Of a stretch of 64,000 bases of DNA, positions 26,349 through 34,724 are shown piece after piece. Position numbers and translations under genes: made by a program. Position 1 is the stretch's first letter; the number at the start of each line of letters is the position of its first letter. The notes below the pieces were generated by a model. That model saw only the letters and a list, made by a program, of their open reading frames with translations. It did no database searches and had not been told where the DNA came from. Source of the DNA: Streptomyces klenkii (GTDB taxonomy: Bacteria > Actinomycetota > Actinomycetes > Streptomycetales > Streptomycetaceae); the NCBI RefSeq assembly GCF_003626645.1, contig NZ_RBAM01000003.1, positions 310,001 through 374,000 on the forward strand. Reading direction: 5' to 3'.

Positions 26349-27316
26349 TTGTTCTTGGTCTCCGCGTTCTTCGCGTGATCCGTCATCGCGATGCCCGCCG
26401 GCTGGTAGCCGGTCTGGCCCTTCGCCGCCAGCTCCTTCAGGTGCTGCTTGTAGCGCTCAGGAGAGACGACCTTGACGTTGAAGAGCATCCGGGAGTGGTC
26501 CTGGCCGCAGAGCTCGGCGCACTTGCCCAGGAAGGTGCCCTCCTTGTTCGGGGTCACCGTGAAGCTGTTGGTGTGCCCCGGAATGACGTCCTGCTTCATC
26601 AGGAACGGCACCACCCAGAAGGAGTGGATGACATCCCGCGAGGTCAGCACGAACTCGACCGTCTCACCCTTGGGCAGCCACAGCGTGGGGCCGGGGTTGT
26701 TGGTCTGCTCGTTGCGCGTGCCGGGGACGCCGATGTCGTAGACACCCTCCGCGCCCTGCGGTGCCTTCTTCAGGAACCGGTCCGGGATCGCGTCGAGCTC
26801 CTTGTTCTCCCGGAGCGGCTTCGCCGGGGTCGCGGCGTTGCCGTCGACGTCCTCCATGTAGTTGAAGGCCCAGCTCCACTGGAAGCCCACCACGTTGACG
26901 ACGTGCTGGGGCTTCTCCGGGTTGGTCAGCAGCTTGTTCTCATCACGCGCGGTGAAGTAGAAGAGCACCGACACGATGATGATCGGGACCGCCGTGTACA
27001 GCGCCTCGATCGGCATGTTGTACCGGGTCTGCTGGGGCACCTCCACCTTCGTCCGGCTGCGCCGGTGGAAGATGACGCTCCAGATGATCAGGCCCCACAC
27101 CAGAATGCCGGTCACGAGGGCGGCGGCCCAGGAGCCCTGCCACAGGGAGAGGATCCGCGGCGCCTCTTCCGTGACGGGAGTGGGCATTCCGAGGCGGGGG
27201 AAGTCCTTCGATGTGCAACCGGTAGCGGTCGCCAGGACAGCGCCCGCGGCCAGCGCCTGCAGCAGCTTCCGCCGCACCGGGCGCCGCGACGAGCGGTCGG
27301 AGCCGTTGGGACTCAC
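26345..27316 (-). CDS. ctaC: Cytochrome c oxidase (aa3) subunit II
   Basis: A 323-residue lipoprotein precursor. Signal sequence with a lipobox TATGC (lipid site about C34), two transmembrane helices (about 55-80 and 105-125) and a periplasmic-side cupredoxin domain. The CuA site is seen as DVIHSFWV and [12 protein letters not shown] near residues 235-280. It accepts electrons from the QcrC hemes. First gene of the ctaC-ctaD-ctaF operon, divergent from the desulfurase-TusA fusion. Confidence 0.96.
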   Translation of the reverse strand: MSPNGSDRSSRRPVRRKLLQALAAGAVLATATGCTSKDFPRLGMPTPVTEEAPRILSLWQGSWAAALVTGILVWGLIIWSVIFHRRSRTKVEVPQQTRYNMPIEALYTAVPIIIVSVLFYFTARDENKLLTNPEKPQHVVNVVGFQWSWAFNYMEDVDGNAATPAKPLRENKELDAIPDRFLKKAPQGAEGVYDIGVPGTRNEQTNNPGPTLWLPKGETVEFVLTSRDVIHSFWVVPFLMKQDVIPGHTNSFTVTPNKEGTFLGKCAELCGQDHSRMLFNVKVVSPERYKQHLKELAAKGQTGYQPAGIAMTDHAKNAETKNK

Positions 27317-27395
27317 GTAGCGCCTTCCCGAGAGTCTCGCCCGTGCGGCCGGCTGCGGCCGTCTCGCTGGTCGGTCGCCGGCCCGCTGCGGGCAG

Positions 27396-27424
27396 GGGTT
27401 TGGATGTTTATGCGGACCAAACCC
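27396..27424. promoter_or_regulatory. Inverted repeat in the ctaC / desulfurase divergent region
   Basis: Arms gggtttgg (27396-27403) and ccaaaccc (27417-27424) with a 13-base AT-richer spacer, about 85 bases upstream of ctaC and 170 upstream of the desulfurase gene. Candidate operator for either gene; no regulator can be named. Confidence 0.35.
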
Positions 27425-27595
27425 TACTGGACGCTATTTGGGGCCGCGCGGGGAGGGTGCCCAACGCGCCGCGTCACTCCCCGAAGGGATGGAATCCACG
27501 GGTCCGGCCGCCGTCTGGGGGACCGTCAGACGGCTGCTGCGCAGGTGGGACGGTACGCGCGGAGCCGCCTTCCGGCGACGCGTTAGTTTCTGGGT

Positions 27596-28984
27596 GTGCC
27601 CTACTTCGACGCCGCCTCCGCCGCTCCCCTGCACCCCGTCGCCCGCCAGGCCCTGCTGGCCTCCCTCGACGAGGGCTGGGCCGATCCCGCCCGGCTCTAC
27701 CGCGAGGGCCGGCGGGCCCGGCTGCTGCTGGACGCCGCCCGCGAGGCCGCCGCGGAGGCCGTGGGCTGCCGCCCCGACGAGCTCGTCTTCACCCCTTCGG
27801 GTACCCGCGCGGTCCACGACGGCCTCGCCGGCGCCCTGGCCGGGCGCCGCCGCACCGGCCGCCACCTGGTGGTCTCGGCCGTCGAGCACTCCTCCGTCCT
27901 CGCCTCGGCCGCGGCCCTGGAGGCGGCCGGCGGCAGCTTCACCACGGTGCCCGTCGACCGGGCGGGCCGCGTGGCGCCCGGGGCGTACGCCGCGGCCCTG
28001 CGCCCCGACACCGCGCTGGCCGCCCTCCAGTCCGCCAACCACGAGGTGGGCACCGAGCAGCCGGTGGCCGAGGCGGCCGAGGAGTGCCGGGCCGCGGGGG
28101 TGCCGCTGCTGGTGGACGCGGCGCAGTCGCTCGCGTGGGGGCCCGTGGCGAGCGGCTGGTCGCTGCTGACGGCCAGTGCGCACAAGTGGGGCGGCCCGTC
28201 GGGCGTGGGCCTGCTGGCGGTCCGCAAGGGGACGCGGTTCGCGTTCCAGGGCCCGGCGGACGAGCGGGAGTCGGGCCGGGCGCCGGGCTTCCCCGACCTG
28301 CCCGCGATCGTGGCGGCGGCCGCGTCGCTGCGGGCCGTGCGGCAGGAGGCGGCGGAGGAGGGCGCCCGGCTGCGGGCGCTGGTCGAGCGGATCCGCGAGC
28401 GGGTGCCCGCGCTCGTGCCGGACGTGGAGGTGGTGGGCGACCCGGTGCGCAGGCTGCCGCATCTGGTCACGTTCTCGTGTCTGTATGTCGACGGTGAGAC
28501 GCTGCTGCACGCCCTCGACCGGGCGGGGTTCTCCGTCTCCTCCGGCTCTTCGTGCACGTCCAGCACTCTGGCCCCGAGCCATGTGCTCCAGGCGATGGGC
28601 GTGCTGTCGGAGGGCAACGTCCGGGTGTCGCTGCCGCCGGGCACGGCGGAGGAGGACGTCGAGCGCTTCCTCGACGTGCTGCCGGGGGTGGTGGCGTCCG
28701 TGCGGCAGCACCTGGGCGCGCCGGTCGCGCCGGCGCCCGCGGCCCGGACGGCTTCGGAGTCCGGGCTGGTGATCGACTCGCTGGGCAAGCGCTGCCCGAT
28801 CCCCGTGATCGAGCTGGCCCGGGCGATCGGTGACGTGCCGGTGGGCGGTCTGGTGACCGTGCTGTCCGACGACGGGGCCGCGCGGCTGGACATCCCCGCG
28901 TGGTGCGACATGCGGGAGCAGGAGTACGTGGGCGAACGGCCGGCGGAGCGGGGCACGGCCTACGTGGTGCGGCGCCTCACGTGA
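27596..28984 (+). CDS. Cysteine desulfurase fused to a TusA sulfurtransferase domain
   Basis: A 462-residue cytoplasmic fusion. Residues 1-365 are a NifS/IscS-type PLP enzyme with EHSS (97-100), DAAQS (174-178), the PLP lysine K197 in SAHKWGG and the catalytic C320 in SGSSCTSS. Residues 388-462 are a TusA/SirA domain with its active C400 in GKRCPIP. Desulfurase persulfide could pass directly to the fused TusA cysteine for thiolation chemistry such as tRNA or cofactor sulfuration. GTG start. Divergent from ctaC. Domain identities are clear; the final acceptor is not. Confidence 0.9.
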   Translation: MPYFDAASAAPLHPVARQALLASLDEGWADPARLYREGRRARLLLDAAREAAAEAVGCRPDELVFTPSGTRAVHDGLAGALAGRRRTGRHLVVSAVEHSSVLASAAALEAAGGSFTTVPVDRAGRVAPGAYAAALRPDTALAALQSANHEVGTEQPVAEAAEECRAAGVPLLVDAAQSLAWGPVASGWSLLTASAHKWGGPSGVGLLAVRKGTRFAFQGPADERESGRAPGFPDLPAIVAAAASLRAVRQEAAEEGARLRALVERIRERVPALVPDVEVVGDPVRRLPHLVTFSCLYVDGETLLHALDRAGFSVSSGSSCTSSTLAPSHVLQAMGVLSEGNVRVSLPPGTAEEDVERFLDVLPGVVASVRQHLGAPVAPAPAARTASESGLVIDSLGKRCPIPVIELARAIGDVPVGGLVTVLSDDGAARLDIPAWCDMREQEYVGERPAERGTAYVVRRLT

Positions 28985-29002
28985 CCCCTGAGCAAAGCAG
29001 TA

Positions 29003-29036
29003 CGCGACCCCTGCCCGGAGGGGGCGAGGGGTCGCG
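29003..29036. terminator. Bidirectional hairpin terminator
   Basis: 10-bp stem, arms 29003-29012 and 29027-29036, lying between the convergent desulfurase fusion and adenosine kinase genes. Confidence 0.7.
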
Positions 29037-29050
29037 CACGGGAGCCGGGG

Positions 29051-30025
29051 TCAGGCCAGGCGCGCCTTGACCTCGGCGGCGGCCTCGTCGCCGTAGGCCT
29101 TGGTGAAGCGCTCCATGAAGTGGCCGCGGCGCAGCTCGTACTCCTGGGTGCCCAGCGTCTCGATGACCAGCGTGGCGAGCATGCAGCCCAGCTGGGCGGC
29201 GCGCTCCAGGGGCAGCTCCCAGGTCAGGCCGGCGAGGAAGCCCGCGCGGAAGGCGTCGCCGACGCCCGTCGGGTCGACCTTGGCCTCCTCCTGGGCGCAG
29301 CCGACCTCGATGGCGGGCTCGCCCGCGCGCTCGATGCGCACGCCCTGCGCGCCGAGGGTGGTGATGCGGGTGCCCACCTTGGCCAGGATCTCGTCCCCGG
29401 ACCAGCCGGTCTTGGACTCGATGAGGGCCTTCTCGTACTCGTTGGTGAAGAGGTAGGTGGCGCCCTCGACGAGGACGCGGATGTCGTCGCCCTCCATGCG
29501 GGCCAGCTGCTGGGAGGGGTCGGCGGCGAAGGGGATGCCCCGGGAGCGGCACTCCTCGGTGTGGCGGATCATCGCCTCGGGGTCGTCGGCGCCGATCAGG
29601 ACCAGGTCGAGGCCGCCGACGCGGTCGGCGACGGGCTGGAGCTCGATCTGGCGGGCCTCGCTCATCGCGCCCGTGTAGAAGGACGCGATCTGGTTGTGAT
29701 CGGTGTCCGTGGTGCAGACGAAGCGCGCGGTGTGCAGGACCTCGGAGATGCGGACGGAGTCGGTGTCCACACCGTGCCGCTCCAGCCAGGCGCGGTACTC
29801 GGCGAAGTCCGCGCCGGCGGCGCCGACCAGGATCGGGCGCAGGCCCAGCAGGCCCATGCCGAAGCAGATGTTGGGGGCGACACCGCCACGGCGGACGTCG
29901 AGTTCGTCGACGAGGAAGGAGAGCGAGACGGTGTGCAGCTGGTCCGCCACGAGCTGATCGGCGAAACGGCCGGGGAACGTCATCAGATGGTCAGTGGCGA
30001 TGGAGCCGGTGACTGCGATACGCAC
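29051..30025 (-). CDS. adoK: PfkB-family adenosine kinase
   Basis: A 324-residue ribokinase-fold enzyme. The N-terminus reads IAVTGSIATDH at 3-13 and continues FPGRF, nearly identical to M. tuberculosis adenosine kinase Rv2202c as I recall it. The Gly-Gly pair of the substrate site is at RRGGVAPN, and the PfkB catalytic signature DPTGVGDAFRAGF with the base Asp is near 250-262. It would phosphorylate adenosine to AMP for purine salvage. Start is GTG 30025 with AGGAG ten bases ahead; the longer frame to 30142 lacks similarity. Confidence 0.9.
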   Translation of the reverse strand: MRIAVTGSIATDHLMTFPGRFADQLVADQLHTVSLSFLVDELDVRRGGVAPNICFGMGLLGLRPILVGAAGADFAEYRAWLERHGVDTDSVRISEVLHTARFVCTTDTDHNQIASFYTGAMSEARQIELQPVADRVGGLDLVLIGADDPEAMIRHTEECRSRGIPFAADPSQQLARMEGDDIRVLVEGATYLFTNEYEKALIESKTGWSGDEILAKVGTRITTLGAQGVRIERAGEPAIEVGCAQEEAKVDPTGVGDAFRAGFLAGLTWELPLERAAQLGCMLATLVIETLGTQEYELRRGHFMERFTKAYGDEAAAEVKARLA

Positions 30026-30175
30026 GGCGGTTCTGCTCCTGCGGGGGCGAGGCGACGGGTTTTGGACGAGCCACACCACGCTACCGGGTCCGGAATTCGC
30101 ACCTGCATATAGTTTCGGCCATCGTCCGGACAAAATTACCAAATAGTAGCCCTTTCATCGTGCGTTGCGCGTGCA

Positions 30176-30188
30176 TACGGTGCGCTTA
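30176..30188 (+). promoter_or_regulatory. Possible leaderless -10 box
   Basis: TACGGT at 30176-30181 fits the TANNNT pattern and lies six bases before the ATG at 30188, which has no ribosome site. This spacing would place the transcription start on the A of the ATG. No strong -35 box is seen. Confidence 0.35.
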
Positions 30189-30403
30189 TGCCGAACCCTG
30201 TGAAGGACGTCACTTTCAACGAGTACGAGCCCGAATCGCTGGCGGAGCTGCGCGGGCTGTGCGCACGGATGTCCCCGCACTGGACGGGGTCCCCGGGACC
30301 GGGGAAGGCGGCCGCGGCGGTGCCGCCCTCGCTGATCAGGGGCGTCTCGGTGCCGGCCGGGTCGGCGCGGCTGATCGACGGGATGTCGGAGTACGGCGAC
30401 TGA
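30188..30403 (+). CDS. Small conserved-looking protein, unknown function
   Basis: A 71-residue soluble protein, no motif recognised. The N-terminal half is charged and helical (VTFNEYEPESLAELRGLC, residues 8-25), the rest Pro/Gly/Ala-rich. Third-position GC is high throughout and the frame is free of stops, favouring real coding. Probably translated from a leaderless message, as the only upstream signal is a -10-like TACGGT six bases away. Divergent from adoK. It could be a false gene; confidence is moderate. Confidence 0.55.
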   Translation: MPNPVKDVTFNEYEPESLAELRGLCARMSPHWTGSPGPGKAAAAVPPSLIRGVSVPAGSARLIDGMSEYGD

Positions 30404-30539
30404 CGCCGTACGGCGGCTGATGCTCCCTCTCCACCCGGCCGCGGCCGGGTGGAACCGCTCGCTCCTGTGCTCCGTCCAAGCCGCGTCCCCTTCCCGGGGG
30501 ATGCAGCGCTACGGACATTGGGCGGAGTGAAGGAGCGAT

Positions 30540-32072
30540 GTGGTGAGCACCGAGGGCGGCACCCCCGAAGGCAAGCAGCAGCGGAAGCGTTCACGGCTCG
30601 CGGTCGCCTCGGTGGCGGCGGCGGTGCTGCTGGCCGGTGGCGGCGGTGCGTACTGGGCCGCCACGGCGTGGGAGGACGACGGCGGCAAGGGCGGCAGCAC
30701 GCCGGGCGGCGAGGGCTCCCCGCCGCCCCTGGCGCTGGACGCCCCGCCGGCCGGCGGGCCCACCGGGCCTTCGCAGGGCATCGCGGTGGGCGAGCCGGAC
30801 CCCGGCGGCGTGCGCTACCGCGCCGAGGGGAAGCTGCCCGACGGGCCGCGGACGGCGGCGGTGCGGCTGCCGGAGGGCGAGGTGGGCCGGGCGGAGGTGG
30901 CCTCCCTCGCCGCGGCCCTGCACGTGTCCGGGACGCCGGAGCTGGAGGGGGACACCTGGCGGGTGGGCGGCCCGCCCGGGGCGGACGAGCCGGTTCTCCA
31001 GGTGGCCCGCAAGGGCCCGGGCAACTGGTCCTTCGCGCGCTTCGGGAGCATCGGCAAGGGGTGCGTGCATCCGCCGGGCTCGGGGCCGCGGACGGACCCC
31101 GCGGCCGACCTGTCCCCGGACAAGCCCGTGAGCTGCCCGCAGCAGGAGGGGCGGGCCGCGGATGGGCAGCCGCCCGTACCGGAGGAGAAGGCGAAGAGCG
31201 CCGCCGCGCCCGTCCTGAAGGCCCTCGGCCAGGACGACTCCAAGATCGACGCCTCGGGGCTCTTCGGCGCGGTGCGGACGGTCAACGCCGATCCCGTGCT
31301 GGACGGCCTGCCGGTCTTCGGCTGGCGGACGACGCTGGAGGTCGGCTCGGACGCCCAGCTCGTACGGGGCAGCGGCCAGCTCCAGACCCCGCCGAAGGGT
31401 GCGGTCTACCCGCTCGTGACGGCCGACGAGGCGCTGAAGGAGCTCAACAAGGGCGGCGGCACGGGTCAGCCCGCGATCGGCGGCTGCGCCTCCCCCGTCC
31501 CGCTCGGCGATGACGGCGCGAGCGGGGAGGGGCCGCGCGGCTTCGCGGTGCCCTGCCCGCCGAAGGCCCCGCCGCGCACGCCCGCCGTGGTGACCGGGGC
31601 GGCGCTGGGCCTGTCGGCGCAGTCGGTGGCCGGGCGGCAGTCGCTGGTGCCGTCGTGGCTGTTCCAGGTGCGTCTGCCGGGCGCGGAGAAGGAGGCGGCG
31701 GTCACCGTGGCGCAGCCCGCGGTGGACCCGGAGTTCCTGGTGCGGCACTCCCCCGGCCCGGGCCGCTCCGAGAGCCCGGGGAAGGGCACGCCGAGGTCGG
31801 TGCCGGTGCACGTGGAGTCGTACAGCGTGGACGGCAACAAGCTCGTCCTGCACTTCTGGGGCGGGGTGTGCCAGAACTACGCGGCCTCCGCCGAGCAGTC
31901 GGCGGCCGCGGTGACGGTCAAGGTCACCGGGACGGAGAAGCAGCCGGGCCGGCAGTGCGTGCTGATGGCGAAGAAGTTCGACGAGACGGTGACGCTGGAC
32001 GAGCCGCTGGGCGACCGGAAGGTGGTCGACGCCTCGACCGGGGAGCCGGTGGCGCGGCAGCAGGAGAAATAG
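30540..32072 (+). CDS. Membrane-anchored extracytoplasmic protein, unknown function
   Basis: A 510-residue protein. A basic Gln/Lys/Arg N-terminus precedes one transmembrane helix (19-42, LAVASVAAAVLLAGGGGAYW), then a Gly/Pro/Asp-rich linker and a large outside domain with no motif I recognise, containing a few Cys residues that could pair (KGCVHPP, VSCPQQE, GGCASP, VPCPPK, GVCQNY, RQCVLM). GTG start with AAGGAG six bases ahead. A membrane protein stands at the same place (between adoK and erpA homologues) in M. tuberculosis (Rv2203). RsgI-like or anti-sigma features were not found. Confidence 0.82.
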   Translation: MVSTEGGTPEGKQQRKRSRLAVASVAAAVLLAGGGGAYWAATAWEDDGGKGGSTPGGEGSPPPLALDAPPAGGPTGPSQGIAVGEPDPGGVRYRAEGKLPDGPRTAAVRLPEGEVGRAEVASLAAALHVSGTPELEGDTWRVGGPPGADEPVLQVARKGPGNWSFARFGSIGKGCVHPPGSGPRTDPAADLSPDKPVSCPQQEGRAADGQPPVPEEKAKSAAAPVLKALGQDDSKIDASGLFGAVRTVNADPVLDGLPVFGWRTTLEVGSDAQLVRGSGQLQTPPKGAVYPLVTADEALKELNKGGGTGQPAIGGCASPVPLGDDGASGEGPRGFAVPCPPKAPPRTPAVVTGAALGLSAQSVAGRQSLVPSWLFQVRLPGAEKEAAVTVAQPAVDPEFLVRHSPGPGRSESPGKGTPRSVPVHVESYSVDGNKLVLHFWGGVCQNYAASAEQSAAAVTVKVTGTEKQPGRQCVLMAKKFDETVTLDEPLGDRKVVDASTGEPVARQQEK

Positions 32073-32104
32073 CTCTTCGCCGCCTCTTCACCGGATGGTG
32101 AATA

Positions 32105-32147
32105 CCGCGAAGGCGGTGGCCCGTCGGTCGGGCCACCGCCTTCGCGG
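32105..32147. terminator. Strong bidirectional hairpin terminator
   Basis: Perfect 18-bp stem, arms 32105-32122 and 32130-32147, seven-base loop, between the convergent membrane protein and erpA genes. Confidence 0.85.
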
Positions 32148-32167
32148 CAAGCGGTAAAGGTGACGCT

Positions 32168-32524
32168 TTAGCTGAAGGAGTCACCGCAGGCGCAGGAACC
32201 CGTGGCGTTCGGGTTGTCGATCGTGAAGCCCTGCTTCTCGATGGTGTCGACGAAGTCGATGGAGGCGCCGCCCAGGTACGGGGCGCTCATGCGGTCCGTG
32301 ACGACCTTGACGCCGTCGAAGTCCTTGACGACGTCGCCGTCGAGCGAACGCTCGTCGAAGAAGAGCTGGTAGCGCAGGCCGGAGCAGCCGCCGGGCTGGA
32401 CGGCGACGCGCAGCGCGAGGTCGTCACGGCCCTCCTGCTCCAGCAGGCCCTTGACCTTGGCGGCGGCGGCGTCGGACAGGAGGATGCCGTCGCTCACAGT
32501 GGTCTTCTCGTCCTGAACGGACAT
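32168..32524 (-). CDS. erpA: Iron-sulfur cluster insertion protein (HesB/ErpA type)
   Basis: A 118-residue A-type carrier. The three cluster cysteines are C47 (PGGCSGL) and C111/C113 (GSCACGD) in the flexible C-terminus. It delivers Fe-S clusters to apo-enzymes. The ATG at 32524 is used; the open frame upstream to 32635 is not similar to the family. It is divergent from nadA, whose product needs a [4Fe-4S] cluster, and the other likely clients nearby are QcrA and LipA. Confidence 0.93.
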   Translation of the reverse strand: MSVQDEKTTVSDGILLSDAAAAKVKGLLEQEGRDDLALRVAVQPGGCSGLRYQLFFDERSLDGDVVKDFDGVKVVTDRMSAPYLGGASIDFVDTIEKQGFTIDNPNATGSCACGDSFS

Positions 32525-32678
32525 CTGCTTCACTCCCGGGTTTGGTGCGGACTGCTTGCCGTCGGCTGCAACCGCCGGACTCCCGGATTCATTCCGGGCC
32601 TGCTGCGGTGTTTTCCGCCTTTCATGCTCGCACACCCCGCGCCGGATCGGGAATGTGTCACATCGACGCGATCACCAT

Positions 32679-32725
32679 CGTCAAACTGACGCGAAGCAGT
32701 TATGATAGATAACGTCATTTTGACG
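32679..32725 (+). promoter_or_regulatory. Paired palindromic operators flanking the nadA -10 box
   Basis: Two 13-bp palindromes, CGTCAAACTGACG (32679-32691) and CGTCATTTTGACG (32713-32725), share the form CGTCA-N3-TGACG and have centres 34 bp apart. A TATGAT -10 box (32701-32706) lies between them. A repressor bound to either would block RNA polymerase at nadA; erpA on the other strand may also be affected. Confidence 0.65.
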
Positions 32726-32771
32726 ACAAGGCCCTTCCCGGCCGTCCCGCAGAACAGAAAGGGTGCGTGAC

Positions 32772-33959
32772 GTGACCACCGCCCAGCCCTTGGACTTCCA
32801 GGCTCCCGCTCCCTCGCCGCTCGCGCTCCTGCTGCTCGGCCGCGAGGCCGACCCGAAGAGCGAGCGGGGCGTGGAGTGCCCCGGCGACCTGCCGGCGCCC
32901 TCCGACCCGGACCTGGTGGAGCGCGCCCGCGCGGCCAAGGCGAAGCTCGGGGACAAGGTCTTCGTGCTCGGCCACCACTACCAGCGCGACGAGGTCATCG
33001 AGTTCGCGGACGTGACCGGGGACTCCTTCAAGCTCGCGCGCGACGCGGCCGCCCGCCCGGACGCCGAGTACATCGTCTTCTGCGGCGTGCACTTCATGGC
33101 CGAGTCCGCCGACATCCTCACCACCGCCGACCAGCAGGTCGTCCTGCCGGACCTCGCGGCCGGCTGCTCGATGGCCGACATGGCCACCGCCGAGCAGGTC
33201 GCCGAGTGCTGGGACGTGCTGACCGAGGCGGGCGTGGCCGGGGTGACCGTCCCCGTCTCGTACATGAACTCCTCGGCCGACATCAAGGCCTTCACCGGCA
33301 AGCACGGCGGCACGATCTGCACCTCGTCGAACGCCGAGCGGGCGCTGAACTGGGCCTTCGAGCAGGGCGAGAAGGTCCTCTTCCTGCCCGACCAGCACCT
33401 GGGCCGCAACACGGCCGTCCGCGACATGGGGATGTCCCTGGACGACTGCGTCCTGTACAACCCGCACAAGCCCAACGGCGGGCTGACCGCCGAGGAGCTG
33501 CGCGGCGCGAAGATGATCCTGTGGCGCGGGCACTGCTCGGTGCACGGCCGCTTCTCGCTCGACTCCGTCAACGACGTGCGCGAGCGCATCCCGGGCGTCA
33601 ACGTCCTGGTGCACCCCGAGTGCCGGCACGAGGTCGTGGCCGCCGCCGACTACGTCGGCTCCACGGAGTACATCATCAAGACCCTGGAGGCGGCCCCGGC
33701 CGGCTCCAAGTGGGCCATCGGCACGGAGCTGAACCTGGTCCGGCGCCTGGCGAATCGATTCGCCGGTGAGGGTAAGGAGATCGTCTTCCTCGACAAGACG
33801 GTGTGCTTCTGCTCGACCATGAACCGGATCGACCTGCCGCACCTGGTGTGGGCCCTGGAGTCCCTGGCGGACGGCAAGGTGGTCAACCGGATCGAGGTCG
33901 ACCCGGAGGTGGCGGCGTTCTCGAAGCTGGCGCTGGAGCGGATGCTGGCGCTGCCGTAG
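32772..33959 (+). CDS. nadA: Quinolinate synthase
   Basis: A 395-residue enzyme condensing iminoaspartate with dihydroxyacetone phosphate to quinolinate in NAD synthesis. It contains the GHHYQRDEV block (about 66-74), FCGVHFMAE with the first cluster cysteine, HPECRHEV with the second and CFCSTMN near 340 with the third, together binding one [4Fe-4S]. GTG 32772 is preferred over GTG 32763 because AAAGGG stands nine bases ahead. nadB and nadC are not adjacent in the window. Confidence 0.95.
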   Translation: MTTAQPLDFQAPAPSPLALLLLGREADPKSERGVECPGDLPAPSDPDLVERARAAKAKLGDKVFVLGHHYQRDEVIEFADVTGDSFKLARDAAARPDAEYIVFCGVHFMAESADILTTADQQVVLPDLAAGCSMADMATAEQVAECWDVLTEAGVAGVTVPVSYMNSSADIKAFTGKHGGTICTSSNAERALNWAFEQGEKVLFLPDQHLGRNTAVRDMGMSLDDCVLYNPHKPNGGLTAEELRGAKMILWRGHCSVHGRFSLDSVNDVRERIPGVNVLVHPECRHEVVAAADYVGSTEYIIKTLEAAPAGSKWAIGTELNLVRRLANRFAGEGKEIVFLDKTVCFCSTMNRIDLPHLVWALESLADGKVVNRIEVDPEVAAFSKLALERMLALP

Positions 33960-33971
33960 CCGCAGCCGTGC

Positions 33972-33995
33972 CGGGGCCCGCGCGGGCGGGCCCCG
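33972..33995. terminator. Hairpin between convergent nadA and response regulator
   Basis: Perfect 9-bp stem cggggcccg / cgggccccg, arms 33972-33980 and 33987-33995, shortly after the nadA stop and in the shared intergenic gap. Confidence 0.65.
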
Positions 33996-34007
33996 CTCCC
34001 CGGGCGG

Positions 34008-34703
34008 CTAGTCCGTCCTCGGCCGGACCAGGCCCGACTCGTAGGCGATGACCACGAGTTGGGCCCGGTCCCGCGCCCCCAGCTTCGCCATCGCACGGTT
34101 GACGTGCGTCTTGACGGTCAGCGGGCTGACCTCCAGCCGCTCGCCGATCTCGTCGTTGGACAGCCCGCCCGCGACGTGCACCAGCACCTCCCGCTCCCGC
34201 CCCGTGAGCGCGTCCAGCCTGGCCGGCGGGCCGCCCTCCGGCCGCGCGGACTCCCCCGGCTGGGCCAGGAACCGCGCGATGAGCCCCTTCGTCGCCGCGG
34301 GCGACAGCAGCGCCTCCCCCGCCCGCGCCACCCGGATCGCGGCCAGCAGTTCCTCCGGCTCGGCGCCCTTGCCGAGGAAGCCCGAGGCGCCCGCCCGGAG
34401 CGACTGCACCACGTACTCGTCGACCTCGAAGGTCGTCAGCATCACCACGCGCACGTCCGCGAGGGCCGGGTCCGAGCAGATCGCCCGGGTCGCGGCCAGG
34501 CCGTCCATGCCGGGCATGCGGATGTCCATCAGGACCACGTGCGGGGCGTGCCGCCGGGCCAGGTCCAGGGCCTCCGCGCCGTCGGCGGCCTCCCCCACGA
34601 CGGTCATGTCCGGCTCCGAGTTCACCAGGACGCGGAACGCGCTGCGCAGGAGGGCCTGGTCGTCGGCGAGCAGGACGCGGATGGGGCGGTCGGGATCAGC
34701 CAT
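34008..34703 (-). CDS. NarL/FixJ-family response regulator
   Basis: A 231-residue two-domain regulator. The receiver (9-125) has the acidic pair DD (14-15), phosphoacceptor D60 in VVLMDIRMPG and the switch LTTFE with a lysine in FLGKGAEPEE. The C-terminal LuxR-type helix-turn-helix (165-225) includes LTGREREVL and VSPLTVKTHVNR. No kinase gene is adjacent; the HisKA_3-type kinase at 40.6 kb is the nearest candidate partner. It is a 21-base gap downstream of the CobU fusion on the same strand. Confidence 0.93.
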   Translation of the reverse strand: MADPDRPIRVLLADDQALLRSAFRVLVNSEPDMTVVGEAADGAEALDLARRHAPHVVLMDIRMPGMDGLAATRAICSDPALADVRVVMLTTFEVDEYVVQSLRAGASGFLGKGAEPEELLAAIRVARAGEALLSPAATKGLIARFLAQPGESARPEGGPPARLDALTGREREVLVHVAGGLSNDEIGERLEVSPLTVKTHVNRAMAKLGARDRAQLVVIAYESGLVRPRTD

Positions 34704-34724
34704 GGGACGTAAGCGTACGGAGCG

